From Microplitis mediator (lineage: Eukaryota > Arthropoda > Insecta > Hymenoptera > Braconidae), in NCBI RefSeq assembly GCF_029852145.1, contig NC_079976.1, positions 21,540,617 through 21,604,616 on the forward strand: 64,000 nucleotides of DNA, written 5' to 3'. This document shows positions 10,973 to 20,797 of this stretch, one piece after another. How positions within the stretch are numbered: position 1 is the stretch's first letter; each line of letters starts with the position of its first letter. The translations under genes were made by a program, and so were the position numbers. The notes under the pieces are model-generated. The model ran no database searches. It was not told where the DNA came from and saw only the letters and a list, made by a program, of their open reading frames with translations.

Positions 10973-12258
10973 TTAGGAGTGCAAATAAGTTTCCGCCGTT
11001 TTTTAACACAAATTAAATATTTATTATAGAAGAACGGTAATGTAAATTTATTTTAAATATTGCCCATCACTTGCAACCACTTTTTCCCATCTCTCAGGCA
11101 GCATTCACATCCCACGTCTGAAAAACTCCTTGTATTTTGAGGCTATCCACGAATCAACCCAATTTTTGGTATCCTCATAAGATGTGAACCGCTGCGCCGT
11201 CAGAGCATGTGCCATGGACCGGAACAGGTGATAATCGGACGGTGCAATGTCTGGTGAATACGGCGGGTGGGGTAACACTTCCCAATCAAGTGTTTCCAAG
11301 TACTTTTTCACGGGAGCCGCAATATGTTGACGAGCATTGTCATGCAGAAGAATAATTTTTTCGTGTCTAGAATAGTATTGAGGGCGTTTTTCCTTCAGAG
11401 CTCGGCTCAATCTCATCAATTGTGTTCGATAGAGGGCTCCAGTAATTGTTTCGCTCGGATTAAGCAACTCATAATACACTACAACTAGCTGATCCCACCA
11501 AATACACAGCATAAGTTTTTTTCCGTGAATATTCGGTTTTGCTGTTGATGTTGACGCGTAGCCAGGTAATCCCCATGATTTTCTTCTTTTTGGATTGTCA
11601 TAATGTATCCACTTCTCATCACCAGTTACGATACGATGTAAAAAACCCTTTTTTTTATGTCTAGCTAGCAGCATTTCACTTAAGCATAATCGGCGTTCAA
11701 TATCTCTCGGCTTTAATTCGTACGGAACCCAATTTCCTTGTTTATGAATCATTCCTAATGAATTTAAACGATGTGAGACTGCTTGCTGAGTGACTTCTAA
11801 TGTTAGAGCAAGTTCTTTTTGTGTTTGAGATGAATCTTTCTCCAATGATTCCTCCAATTCTGCATCCTCGTAAATTTTTGGCCTTCCACTGCGATCTTTG
11901 TCTTCTACGTCAAAATCACCGTTTTTAAACTTATGTAACCACTCTCGACACGTTCTCTCACTCGAAGCACCCTCACCATATGCTTCTACGAGCAATCGAT
12001 GCGCCTCAGCAGCAGATTTCTTTAAATTAAAAAAGTAAACTAATATTTCCCGCAAATGACGCTTACTTGGCTCAAATTTGGACATTTTCAACTTATAAAA
12101 ATTATATTTTACCAATATAAAATCAATGATATTAATAAGTTATGTTGTTCTTGAATGTCCAAACTATTTTTTAAGCCGGTTATGATCTGTGAAAGCGAAC
12201 CGAAACTCCGCGCCGCGCCATCTACAATAAAACGGTGGAAACTTATTTGTACTCCTAA
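10973..12258 (-). mobile_element. Mariner-family DNA transposon, complete
   Basis: The 1286-bp element has about 30-bp terminal inverted repeats beginning TTAGGAGTGCAAATAAGTTT on the left and TTAGGAGTACAAATAAGTTT on the right end read inward. It is flanked by TA at 10971-10972 and 12259-12260, the expected mariner target duplication. The two TIRs differ at only a few positions and enclose an open transposase gene, so this is a young, possibly active copy. Confidence 0.95.
11105..12115 (-). CDS. Mariner transposase (intact ORF)
   Basis: 336 codons without interruption, close to the usual length of about 345. An N-terminal pair of helix-turn-helix domains (about residues 15-125, ending SHRLNSLGMIHKQGNW) recognises the TIRs. 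The linker carries WVPYEL. The catalytic domain has the mariner D,D34D triad: D166 in VTGDEKWI, D259 in LLHDNARQH and D294 in APSDYH, with 34 residues between the last two. The probable native start is either the first Met or the Met at residue 11 (MSKFEPSKRH). The protein cuts and pastes the element at TA dinucleotides. Nothing in the sequence indicates inactivation. Confidence 0.95.
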   Translation of the reverse strand: MVKYNFYKLKMSKFEPSKRHLREILVYFFNLKKSAAEAHRLLVEAYGEGASSERTCREWLHKFKNGDFDVEDKDRSGRPKIYEDAELEESLEKDSSQTQKELALTLEVTQQAVSHRLNSLGMIHKQGNWVPYELKPRDIERRLCLSEMLLARHKKKGFLHRIVTGDEKWIHYDNPKRRKSWGLPGYASTSTAKPNIHGKKLMLCIWWDQLVVVYYELLNPSETITGALYRTQLMRLSRALKEKRPQYYSRHEKIILLHDNARQHIAAPVKKYLETLDWEVLPHPPYSPDIAPSDYHLFRSMAHALTAQRFTSYEDTKNWVDSWIASKYKEFFRRGM

Positions 12259-12402
12259 TATATAAAAAAAAACTTGTGCACACTTTGATGATCGTAGCCA
12301 GAAGAGAGCGAGTGAATAATTAAAAAATAATTCACTCCGCGAATTTTTGACAGTGTTTTCAAAAGTTATACGTAATATTTATACAAAATATTAAAATCTT
12401 AC

Positions 12403-12648
12403 CTTCTGTAAGAGCTTGCTCTATTTCCTGGGAGGGTGACATATTTTGGCAATACTGATTTTGCTGTTGCTGAAGCTCGAGATGAGGTAAATGACCACGC
12501 TGTTTTGAGGGTTGTAACTCCACTCTCCCGACACGCTCATCGTCAAACTCTCAGGTGAAGACGGATACATTGGATACCTCTCTACTAACGGGATAGACTT
12601 CTCATATATTGGTGTGAAATTATTGAAATACATTTTGAATTTTTTCAC
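12403..12648 (-). pseudogene. Duplicated first exon, frameshifted copy
   Basis: A near-identical copy of the exon at 13435-13681, including the splice donor sequence, lying about 1030 bp away in the same orientation. A one-base deletion near 12501-12504 shifts the frame, so the peptide ends early (ICHPPRK). The duplication also covers the flanking GTGAATAATT...AATTATTCAC palindrome and the downstream intron start, back to about 12308. The copy lacks the promoter region that precedes the other exon. Confidence 0.75.
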
Positions 12649-12659
12649 GTTATTAAGAA

Positions 12660-13330
12660 AGAATTAACACGTTATAATATATATACATCAATCATATACG
12701 AAAAATATATTTTTATCATACATCAAAATATATAAGGGAGACGACCGATTAAGCCGATTTTTTTTTCTTGTGGCTTTTGACCATCAAATTTGTTTATATT
12801 TCATCTATTTCGGAAGAATCAATCGAAATTTTTTTGCAAAAAATGAAAAAAAAATTTTTTTTTTTTTCGGGACACGAAGGCCTTCTCCCCAAAAAATTGT
12901 TAACAAAATTTTTTTTTTATTCCCCGTCAAGTTATGACCACTACAATGTTTTTATCATACTTTAGGTGGATATGTGATATATGGGGTAAAATGGACCACT
13001 CAAAAAAAAAAATTGTAACGAAAAAATTGACTTGACGGAAAATATAGAAAAAAAATTTTATCATTACAATTTTTTTATTCGAGTGGTTCATTTTGCCCCA
13101 CATAACACATATTGACCTTAAGTATAATAAAACCATTACAGAGGTTATAATTTGACGGAAATTGAAAAAAAAGAAATTGTTTTATTATAATTTTTTTTAT
13201 CGAGTGGTCTATTTTACCCCTTATATAACATATTGGCCTAAAACATGATTAAAACATTGTCGAGTGGTCCGGAGGGATTGAATGAATAAAAATTATCTAC
13301 TCCGCGAAAACTCCCCTGCGGAGTGAATTT
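12660..13330. other. Spacer between duplicated exons, poly-T/poly-A rich
   Basis: Non-coding. It contains three to four degenerate units with GAGTGGTC followed by ATTTTACCCC-like words, each next to long A or T runs. At 13280-13340 lie short inverted ACTCCGC words. Confidence 0.4.
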
Positions 13331-13434
13331 CACTCCGAGGGGAGTGAATAATTAAAAAATAATTCACTCCGCGAATTTTTGACAGTGTATTCAAAAGTTA
13401 TACGTAATATTTATACAAAATATTAAAATCTTAC

Positions 13435-13681
13435 CTTCTGTAAGAGCTTGCTCTATTTCCTGGGAGGGTGACATATTTCGGCAATACTGATTTTGCTGTA
13501 GCTGAAGCTCGAGATGAGGTAGATGACCACGCTGTATTTGAGGGTTGTAACTCCACTCTGCCGACACGCTCATCGTCAAACTCTCAGGTGAAGACGGATA
13601 CATTGGATACCTCTCTACTAACGGGATAGACTTCTCATACATTGGTGTGAAATTATTGAAATACATTTTGAATTTTTTCAC
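13435..13681 (-). CDS. First coding exon of an unidentified gene
   Basis: On the minus strand an ATG at 13681 opens 82 codons and ends at a consensus donor (AGAAG|GTAAGAT, exon end 13435). The peptide starts MKKFKMYFNNFTPMYEKS, then YPMYPSSPESLTMS and a Gln-rich stretch (LELQLQQNQ). I do not recognise the family; the composition would suit the disordered N-terminus of a regulatory protein. It sits in the large intron of the plus-strand kringle candidate, in antisense. No downstream exon could be identified. Confidence 0.5.
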
Positions 13682-13689
13682 GTTATTCA

Positions 13690-13850
13690 GAACTGAGAAT
13701 CAAGTTTTAAATCGGTCCAAGTCAACTAACTCTCGAAACGAACTCTACAAGATCACTGCAAGAACTGTGTTCTCTGAGCTCGCAAAGTTTGTCTATTTAA
13801 GCAGGAACACTTATAGCTAGGAACACTTATAGCGAGAGTTTCCTTTTTGT
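13690..13850 (-). promoter_or_regulatory. Possible promoter and 5' UTR of the exon at 13681
   Basis: The minus strand shows TATA-like words (CTTAAATAGA at about 13792-13801; GCTATAAGTG twice at about 13810-13835) upstream of an ATG-free leader of roughly 70-100 nt. The repeated GCTATAAGTGTTCC is a tandem word. The position is right for a core promoter. The evidence is sequence only. Confidence 0.35.
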
Positions 13851-14790
13851 TTCTGGGGCTTAAATTTTCTTATCGGCCCCTCCATATTTTTCATTTTGGT
13901 CGGCGCACGCATTATTCTTCCTACTAAGACTTCCCTCAGCAGGTATTTTGCTGTTTGCGTGGCTCATTTTATTTAAAAAAAATTTTATGAATAAAAGAAA
14001 ATTATTTCGAAAATTATAAAAATCAATAGGACGTAACACTCTATTATTTGATTAAAATTAATTGAAATAATTACGTTGAGTTAAATACCGATGCCATGCG
14101 CCTGTTAAACCTCTCTCGTTTTTAAATTTATTATAATCATAAATAAATATAAATTATAACTAGTATTTACCTATTTGTTTATTACTCTATTATTATTATC
14201 TACAAATTCCATGAGGAATCTTTGAGCTTAATATTTAATTTTCCATTTTTCAATATCTAAATATTTGCTTGCGCCATTTTCGATAATTATAATGAATTAA
14301 TAAGTCTCACAGTTTTAATAAACTGTGTGAAATTTATCAATACATATTTTGTTACATATGTACATTCTCTTTTCTAACTCCGTTTACTCGAAGCTAATTT
14401 GTCAATCCTAAATTTTATTGCGCTCGTACATTTACATATAAAAATATAAGTGTTCTATCAATATTTAAATCGCGGATTAAAAAACTGACCTTAAAAAATT
14501 GGCTTCAACCTCAGTAAAAATAATCAAGGACTGTCTTCGTTTTAAACTAAGCGCCAGTTACCAAAAAGTCTGGAAGGTGCTGAAAATTTCTAAGAAATCT
14601 ACCTTCCATTCTGGCTGCCAGATGGCTTTTTTTTTTAATTTACAATTACCAATATCTTTGAAAATAATGAACCAATTCTAACATTCACGATAATAATCAC
14701 ACAGTTTTTTAACTACTAACGTTAAAAAAATACTGTGATCAATTAATTCGACGATTTGGATTTTTTTAGCAAAAAACACTTCCGAAATTT
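13851..14790. other. AT-rich non-coding sequence
   Basis: No supported gene. The plus-strand open frame at 14499-14681 shows no domain. Confidence 0.35.
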
Positions 14791-14799
14791 TTTCGACAA

Positions 14800-15216
14800 T
14801 GTTTTTTCTTGAAGAAACGACGTGACTTTGATTATTAAGGTGGCATTCAACGCGGCTTATAAAGTCTTAAAACTGAATACATTTTGGAATCAATTCATCA
14901 AGTAGAATAAAAGTTATTTACAAAAAAAAAACAAATTTATTTTTGTAATATCTTCGAATACACTGTAACGATAATACTCGTTTTCTCGCAAACTCTTAGA
15001 ATTAATGAGCCGCTTCTGATACAACCGTAAAAAGCGAAATGGATTTATTCGTTTAAAAGTGACAGAATATTAACACACATACACTCGGACATCATCTTGA
15101 AAATAGTCAAAACAGCATCCTAGGACCTCAAAACGTCGAGATCTGTTGAAAATTTAAGTTTTAAAAATCGGATCGAAACTAATAACTTCCCTTCATTAAA
15201 AAATCTTTAATAGCGA
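14800..15216 (+). repeat. Degenerate copy of AACTTCCCGC-ended repeat
   Basis: Contains the family landmarks GTGGCATTCAACGCGGCTTA, ACACACATACACTCGGACAT and CTAGGACCTCAAAACGTCGA, and ends in TAGCGAAAAGTT, a mutated form of TTAGCGGGAAGTT. The microsatellite position holds only ACACACATACAC. Confidence 0.65.
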
Positions 15217-15238
15217 AAAGTTAAAAAACAAATGCGTA

Positions 15239-15616
15239 CCCTCGCAGATTTGAATCACGGTGGAAACACCGTGGAAGTGTAAACACCGTGGATCTACCGT
15301 GGTTACACGGTGGGTTTGTTTCACTTTACCACCGGCTATACACAGTGTATCCACTGTGATTACGCGGTGTATCCACCGTGATTCCATGGTAGCTTGACCA
15401 CTGTGTATACACGGAGTTTTTACTGTGATTCCACGGTGGCTTTGTACTATTTCACCACCGTGGTTCCACGGTGTATCCACCGCGTAATCACACTGGAAAC
15501 ACCGTGTATACACAGTGGTCAAGCCACCGTGGAATCACGGTGGTTACACCGCGTAATCACAGTGGTAAAATGGAACAAACCCACCGTGTTTCCACCGTAA
15601 TTCAAATCTGCGAGGG
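15239..15616. mobile_element. CCCTCGCAG-type palindromic MITE (copy 1)
   Basis: The ends CCCTCGCAGATTTGAATCAC and its inverse are flanked by TA (15237-15238 and 15617-15618). The whole interior is built from CCACGGTG/CACCGTGG-type words, so the element is self-complementary at several scales. Other copies lie at 34565-34895 and 51834-52146. Open frames in it on both strands reflect the repeat words, not genes. Confidence 0.85.
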
Positions 15617-15874
15617 TATATTTCTAATAAAATCTTAGTAAAGTGAGATACTTCTATCCTTATTTTTTATGTTAATATATGTTAATGATAGATCGAAAAA
15701 GATAAACTAAAAGTTTGACATGATCAAAACCCGGTATTTTTAGGAAATTATTAACAATACTTCATGAGCTATGAAGATTTGCGTCAGGTCATGACATATT
15801 ATAGTTGTGTTATGTAAGGTGATTATGAAACTTTATTGCAATTAATGATATTTTCATATTATTTTTTATTATAG

Positions 15875-16148
15875 TATATTTGGATCAAATTTATATATAT
15901 TAGTTCACAAATACTATGGTGGAGTTGATTTACTGCATGCTAAAAATAATTTTCTCAATCAATTAAGATGGTTTAGTATTGGAAGTAAAAAAATTGCTCA
16001 CTGGACATTATATTGTACTCCTGAATTGAACACTTATGTAGAAGAATCATTACCTCCCAATTGTATTAGCAACAAAAATGATAATTATGAAGGCTCCCAG
16101 TGGTTTACGGCAGACACGAACCCATGCGTACCTTGGTCATCTGACATG
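15875..16148 (+). CDS. Exon: secreted-domain end and start of kringle 1
   Basis: The acceptor TTATTATAG precedes one spare nucleotide and then an open frame (IFGSNLYILVHKYYGG). The frame reads through WFSIGSKKIAHWTLYC to the first half of a kringle (CISNKNDNYEG ... NPCVPWSSDM). The donor is ATG|GTATATAA. The phase is 1 nt in and 0 out, matching the exons on either side. The N-terminal part looks like a beta-strand-rich extracellular domain. I suspect a relative of the farnesoic acid O-methyltransferase-like fold, by shape only. Confidence 0.7.
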
Positions 16149-16250
16149 GTATATAATTATTCATTATTCATTAATATCGTTTAGATTGTCATCACGATCG
16201 TCTTTTATGTTTAATTTTTTTACTATATTATTTATAAATTTTTTCGTGAG

Positions 16251-16911
16251 GTTCCGGATCATCAAAAGAATGATGATTTATTTCCTGAAGGCTCCGTAAT
16301 GAAAGCGACAAACAAGTGTCGAAATATTAATAATGATCCGAAAGGTCCATATTGTTTTGCCTTATGGGACTCAACAAGCATAGTAGCTTTCAAAGGCCAT
16401 TGCTTAATTCGAGCTTGTAGGTCATCTAAATGTCGAATAACAGGGACTGCCAATGATTATATTGGAACACTATCTCAAACACGATCAGGTCGTCAATGTG
16501 CACGTTGGATAAGTGACGAAGATTGGAAACATTTACAAGCAAACTGGACTTTTCCTCCACTAGATGTTGAGTTTTTTCGAGAATCATATGATGACAATTC
16601 ATTTACTACAGATAACTCACTATATTTTTCGAAAAAATTCAATCATCATCATCAGTCACAGAATTATTTTAATTTTCGATCGGATGTCACAAATAAAAAT
16701 CAATCAAATATCATTTTGAAATTATCAACGAAGTCTGTTCATATTGTCAATCCAGATTATTATGATAATGCGCTTTACCCAGATGGAAGTGTGAAAAATG
16801 CCAGCGATTTCTGTCGCAATCCTTCTCGAAGTATCGCTGGTACTTGGTGTTATACGACAGATCCTTCAGTTCTACAAGATTTGTGTGATGTGGAAGACTG
16901 TGATTTCCCAG
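16251..16911 (+). CDS. Exon: end of kringle 1 and kringle 2 of a multidomain protein
   Basis: After the acceptor TTTTTTCGTGAG the frame completes kringle 1 (FPEGSVMKATNKCRNINND ... GPYCFALW ... CLIRAC). Kringle 2 follows: CRITGTANDYIGTLSQTRSGRQCARW, then LYPDGSV, SDFCRNPSRSIAGTWCYTTDP and LCDVEDC. Cysteine spacing and the CRNP/WCYTTDP words are diagnostic of kringles, which are disulfide-rich extracellular binding modules. Kringle 2 carries an unusual insertion of roughly 85 residues rich in Asn, His and Ser between its ARW and NPDYYDN parts. The exon is best ended at CCAG|GTTGTG (16911). Unspliced, the frame would end in a hydrophobic tail (FIIVITFIILYII) at 16979, giving a membrane-anchored variant. 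Confidence 0.8.
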
Positions 16912-17008
16912 GTTGTGGAATAAAATGCTTCATTATTGTTATTACTTTTATCATTCTTTATATCATATGGAATAGTTAAAAAAAAATCTAATTCATATAA
17001 CTTTTCAG

Positions 17009-17239
17009 GAGAATGTATTTTTCTCATTAAAGGTGATAATGTTGGTAGGCGGATGTACATTTTACCAGAATATCGGATACAAGGTATCAAAATTAATATT
17101 AAAATTTGGCAGCCCGATCGTCCGGATTCCGTTACTTTAGTATTCGATGCAAATCGGGGCCTCAAATCAAGCTATAAATTGACAATCGGTGCCCACAAAA
17201 ATTCAATGATGTTACTATATTATAAATCAGAAGAAGAAG
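17009..17239 (+). CDS. Exon: extracellular domain after kringle 2
   Basis: Begins after CTTTTCAG, completes the codon split at 16911, and encodes ECIFLIKGDNVGRRMYILPE, INIKIWQPDRPDSVTLVFDA and YKLTIGAHKNSMMLLYYKSEE. Donor GAAG|GTATCT at 17239. This choice keeps the phase with the next exon, whereas the later GT at 17263 would not. It resembles the exons at 58581-58957 in order of motifs (EC start, P-I region, Y-L-I-G/D-K-S core), so this is probably one of two or more copies of the same domain. Confidence 0.65.
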
Positions 17240-17335
17240 GTATCTTATTATCATTTAAACTAGTATCAATGTAGATTACGTGCTTACTCTAACTTCTAAA
17301 ATTCGATCTAGATTATAAACTTGTGATGTCAAAAG

Positions 17336-17565
17336 TTTGGTATCATTTGCTATTTGTCGGAAGATGGAATCAGTTTGTGATTAAAATACCGCGAGGTAAA
17401 ATTCAAGTTTATCATGATTCTTCCAGTCCAATATTTGAGTGGAATCATGAGAACCCACTGAAGTCATTCTTACCAATATATTATTATTTTTCGACTGAAA
17501 AAAATTATATAGGATTGCAATATGATTGCATAACAAGTATGTGCTTCAAATATATATCAATTTAG
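17336..17565 (+). CDS. Exon: end of the domain following kringle 2
   Basis: After CAAAAG the frame gives VWYHLLFVGRWNQFVIKIPR, GKIQVYHDSSSPIFEWNHEN and YIGLQYDCIT. A stop codon at 17563-17565 gives one possible end. A good donor ACAA|GTATGTGC at 17536/17537 offers another, with a 1-nt overhang that fits the exon at 58581. The W-x-F-x-I-x-x-x-x-G-K-I and F-x-W-x-x-x-x-P pattern is what suggests a farnesoic acid O-methyltransferase-like lectin fold. This is low-certainty family recognition. Confidence 0.65.
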
Positions 17566-19295
17566 TTTTATCATAGAAATAAGATATTATTCGTAGTCTA
17601 TTACTTCAAAAAAATCACTGACCTATAGTCTTATCTGTTGAGACAATGTGAATTGTCACCCTCATCCTCAGCCTTGCGGTTCCCGTTTTTATCCGTCTCG
17701 TTGCCGTCTGACATTGAATGTCATAGTGCCGTGGTCACATGACAGCTTGTCACGTCGACGCATGTCTGTCCGGAGGAAGTGGGGACAGAGTCAGGAGGCT
17801 AGCCCTATGCCCAAAAATTATCGGTCACCACTTCGATCCTGGATCAATTAGCGTTCAGACGTCGTTATTATTTAGTATCGATTATTAATGAGGCAATTGT
17901 ACTTGCAATATTCACGTACTTTATATTCTGTAAACTTTATATTTCTTTCTGGCAATTAACTTGCAAAGTAATACTTTTATTGTTTATTAGTTAGTAATTA
18001 TAATTCAATTTAAGTATATTGAAAACATTATACGTTACCGGCGACACATTCGCGGTAATAATATTAGAATTAAGTAATAAAATCAATGTACAACAAGGCG
18101 TTATTCCACGTGGTTACGGATTGCGTATCCGGCGTTCCAACCAGGACTGCGTTATTGTACCTTGCGGAAACTAATGTAAGTAAATGAATCTCTGTTACAA
18201 TTGGCAATAAACTTGCGTATTTCTATAATATCAATCCTTGACATTACACATTACCCTTGCTCTATCCTCATCCTAAAATACTGGTAAGACTGCCAAATAG
18301 TTTGAGTCAATAATACAAATTGAATTATAAGTAGTAATTCGACCATCAATACGAATATTCTATAATTTAATAAGCCGTGAGGTAAGTTGATAAACTTTTG
18401 ATACGTTGCCGAGTTTGAATAAGTGCGGGTCCTTGTTTTGCAAGAATCCTAGTCCATTGCTCTGTCCTAGTATAATTCAAAATTTGTTAGAGGCCAGCCT
18501 AAGCCAGGGTTCAACCCGCGAATTCTGGTGGCTGCTGGTAAAAATCGCAAAGACGAAAAGCGATTTGTCTCACTGTTAATGTCTGATCAGATATGAGTTC
18601 ATATATGATTCTCTGCCGTCGTGTTTCAATTCAAACTTGAACGTACAATTTTACTCACAATACTCAAACGAAATAAACTTGAATTATAATAACTATTATT
18701 GAAATTAGGAGACACACATTCAACCCTATTGCACTTTACTTATTAATCTCCTTCCAAATTTCCTAAGGATCCTAACGAGTGCCAGTCGATTTCTATCCTG
18801 AAAATCAATCCAAAAATTATATTCTTCATAGATGAGAGGAACAAATAGCGATCGTGGCACGTACCAGCGCGCTCAATATACAAAATAATAGAAAAAGGAC
18901 TCTGGAAAATCAGAGTTAAAAGAAACTTCGTAAACAAAATTTACTCATATTTTTCAAAGATCCCAAACCGACCATCACGAGCTATGTCTCCACGCACTGA
19001 GGCCCTACAACTTACCTCTTTCTCTCTCGAATTCCCATTCTCTCAGTTGTTCCCAGGCACAGCAAATATTTTTTTATTTAATTTAGATCATTAAAGTTTA
19101 ATCCAGAAAAGTCGAACCGACCCACAAAACTTCAATACACAAAGATGGTGACATCTTGGTCTTTTTTTGACGATTACTGCATTACTGAAAGGACAAGGCT
19201 CCAAGCTCGTCGATCATCATAGGTCAAAAGGTTCGTAACCTTACTCATATGTGACGAGTGAGCAAAACAGCCTACATAGTATTACTTTAACTGGT
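17566..19295. other. Non-coding; LTR-like block and AT-rich DNA
   Basis: 17640-18560 has LTR-like features: a GC-richer start, an AATAAA near 18078, and a late block reading GGTTCAACCCGCGAATTC then TGGTGGCTGC, like an LTR end followed by a primer-binding site. No second LTR or coding part was found, so the identity is uncertain. 18560-19295 shows nothing recognisable. Confidence 0.3.
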
Positions 19296-19592
19296 TCCGT
19301 ACCAAAATATCCGAAGACAAAATAACCGCGACAAAATATCCGCGACAAAATATCCGCAGACAAAATAACTACACGACAAAATAACCGGAAGACAAAATAT
19401 CCGGGGTCAAAATAACCGCACGACAAAACATCCGCGGACAAAGTAACTGCGGGCTCAACATCCTCACGACAAAATAACAACAAGACATAATATCCGTGCG
19501 ATAAAATTTACCGGAAAAACTAAATCAGTTGACGAAGCAACCGTGACAAAATAACTGTACGGTCAAATATCAGTTGCCGAAAAAACGTCAAA
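19296..19592. repeat. Minisatellite of about 14-15-bp GACAAAATAACCGC units
   Basis: About twenty degenerate units alternate between GACAAAATATCCGC and GACAAAATAACCGC. The open minus-strand frame across it (rich in Phe, Tyr, Gly, Cys) is a product of the repeat. Confidence 0.85.
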
Positions 19593-19844
19593 TCGATATA
19601 TTTGAATAACTCATTAATAATGATTAATGAAGAATTATCAAACATGTTTTGACAAGTTTTTTATTGAAGTATACAATAATAATTTCTATATATAACAATA
19701 TTATTAATGATCTGCAAATGTAATGATCTAATGACATAAATATTATAATTCATAAATGCATTCAAATTATCGAGTATACATTTGTCATGATTAAATTACA
19801 TTTCAATAGTCATTTATGACCATTATGGCCATTATGACCTTAAA

Positions 19845-20022
19845 TTAGTCAAATAAAAATTTGCACGCGTGTAACTTTTTCACGCAAGATAATTTTCGTA
19901 TTGTTAAGATTGCCATGCCTTGTGGAAGCTGGCACAAGTGCTGGGAAAAATGAACCCAAGCCGTTTGCGCCCTTCCGGAGAAAATTCGTGTACTTAAATT
20001 AGTCAAATAAAAATTTGAACGC
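19845..20022. repeat. 154-bp satellite, first copy (left of inserted LTR element)
   Basis: The unit contains GCGTGTAACTTTTTCACGC (a hairpin of GCGTG/CACGC), ATTGTTAAGATTGC, TGTGGAAGCTGGCACA and CCCTTCCGGAGAAAATTCG. The array resumes at 22205 after the LTR element. Confidence 0.9.
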
Positions 20023-20054
20023 TGTGAGGAACATGGCAGTGGAAGGGCCTCGAC

Positions 20055-20790
20055 GAACCAAGCAAACAAACCAGACGAAATCCTAAGAAGAAGAGACTTC
20101 AGCGACCGAAGGTCTCAATAGCGGAGATTCGAACACTGCCCAAAAAGATCCGGATAGCACCAGCTCCCGAGCCGTATGATCCTGCCAATGGGTTCGTACG
20201 GACTCGACCAAGGAAGAAACACCCAACGACTGACACGTTGGAAAAGGAAGCCCGCCTGTTAGAGGAAATCCTGATTACCTCCGAACCAAAGACTACCCAT
20301 AGCGCCATCCACTCGGACCTCCGAGACGAACACAGTCCCCGCCAACCCATTGGTAGTTACGACATCAGAAAATACCCTGACAGTGGCCCGTTTACCCAGT
20401 TGGGCTCAATATGACGACGCACCGTTATTGATGGATTATCCAGAAGAGTTCGAGGACAAGCCAGATGATCTCTTCGAGCGACCAAGAAAACGACCGGAAC
20501 TGTCGTTGGAGCAGCTGTTGGCAACTCTGACGCCGTTGAACGAAGTCAGGAGTCTACCGTTCCTCCCGCATCAAAGGCGACGCAGATACACGGCATATGA
20601 CGCCGAGCTATGACTATATAAAGTGAGCCAAACCCGTAACCAGAAAACACCTACTATAGTCTTGTCGGATGAGACCGCTGATGACATGCTGGCCAGACTA
20701 CGGGCATCCAAAGCCGAAAAGGAAGAATAAAGAAAGAAGTTACCAGACGAAAAGTGGCAAACAAATTTCACCACTTTTCGTTTCAAAGCA
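20055..20790 (+). pseudogene. Distal coding remnant of the LTR element
   Basis: The longest clean part is 20350-20613 (MVVTTSENTLTVARLPSWAQ start; acidic and Arg-rich, ending RRRRYTAYDAEL). The surrounding frames are open in pieces with stops. The composition is charged and GC-richer than the flanks. I cannot assign it to gag, pol or another protein. Its place just before the purine tract says it was the last part of the coding region. Confidence 0.5.
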
Positions 20791-20797
20791 AGAGGGG

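Noticed and set aside
15196..15600. Frames rich in Thr, Val, Cys, His in the CCCTCGCAG MITE
   Set aside because: The CCACCGTG word repeat yields stop-poor frames on both strands and in every copy; there is no start or conservation of one frame.
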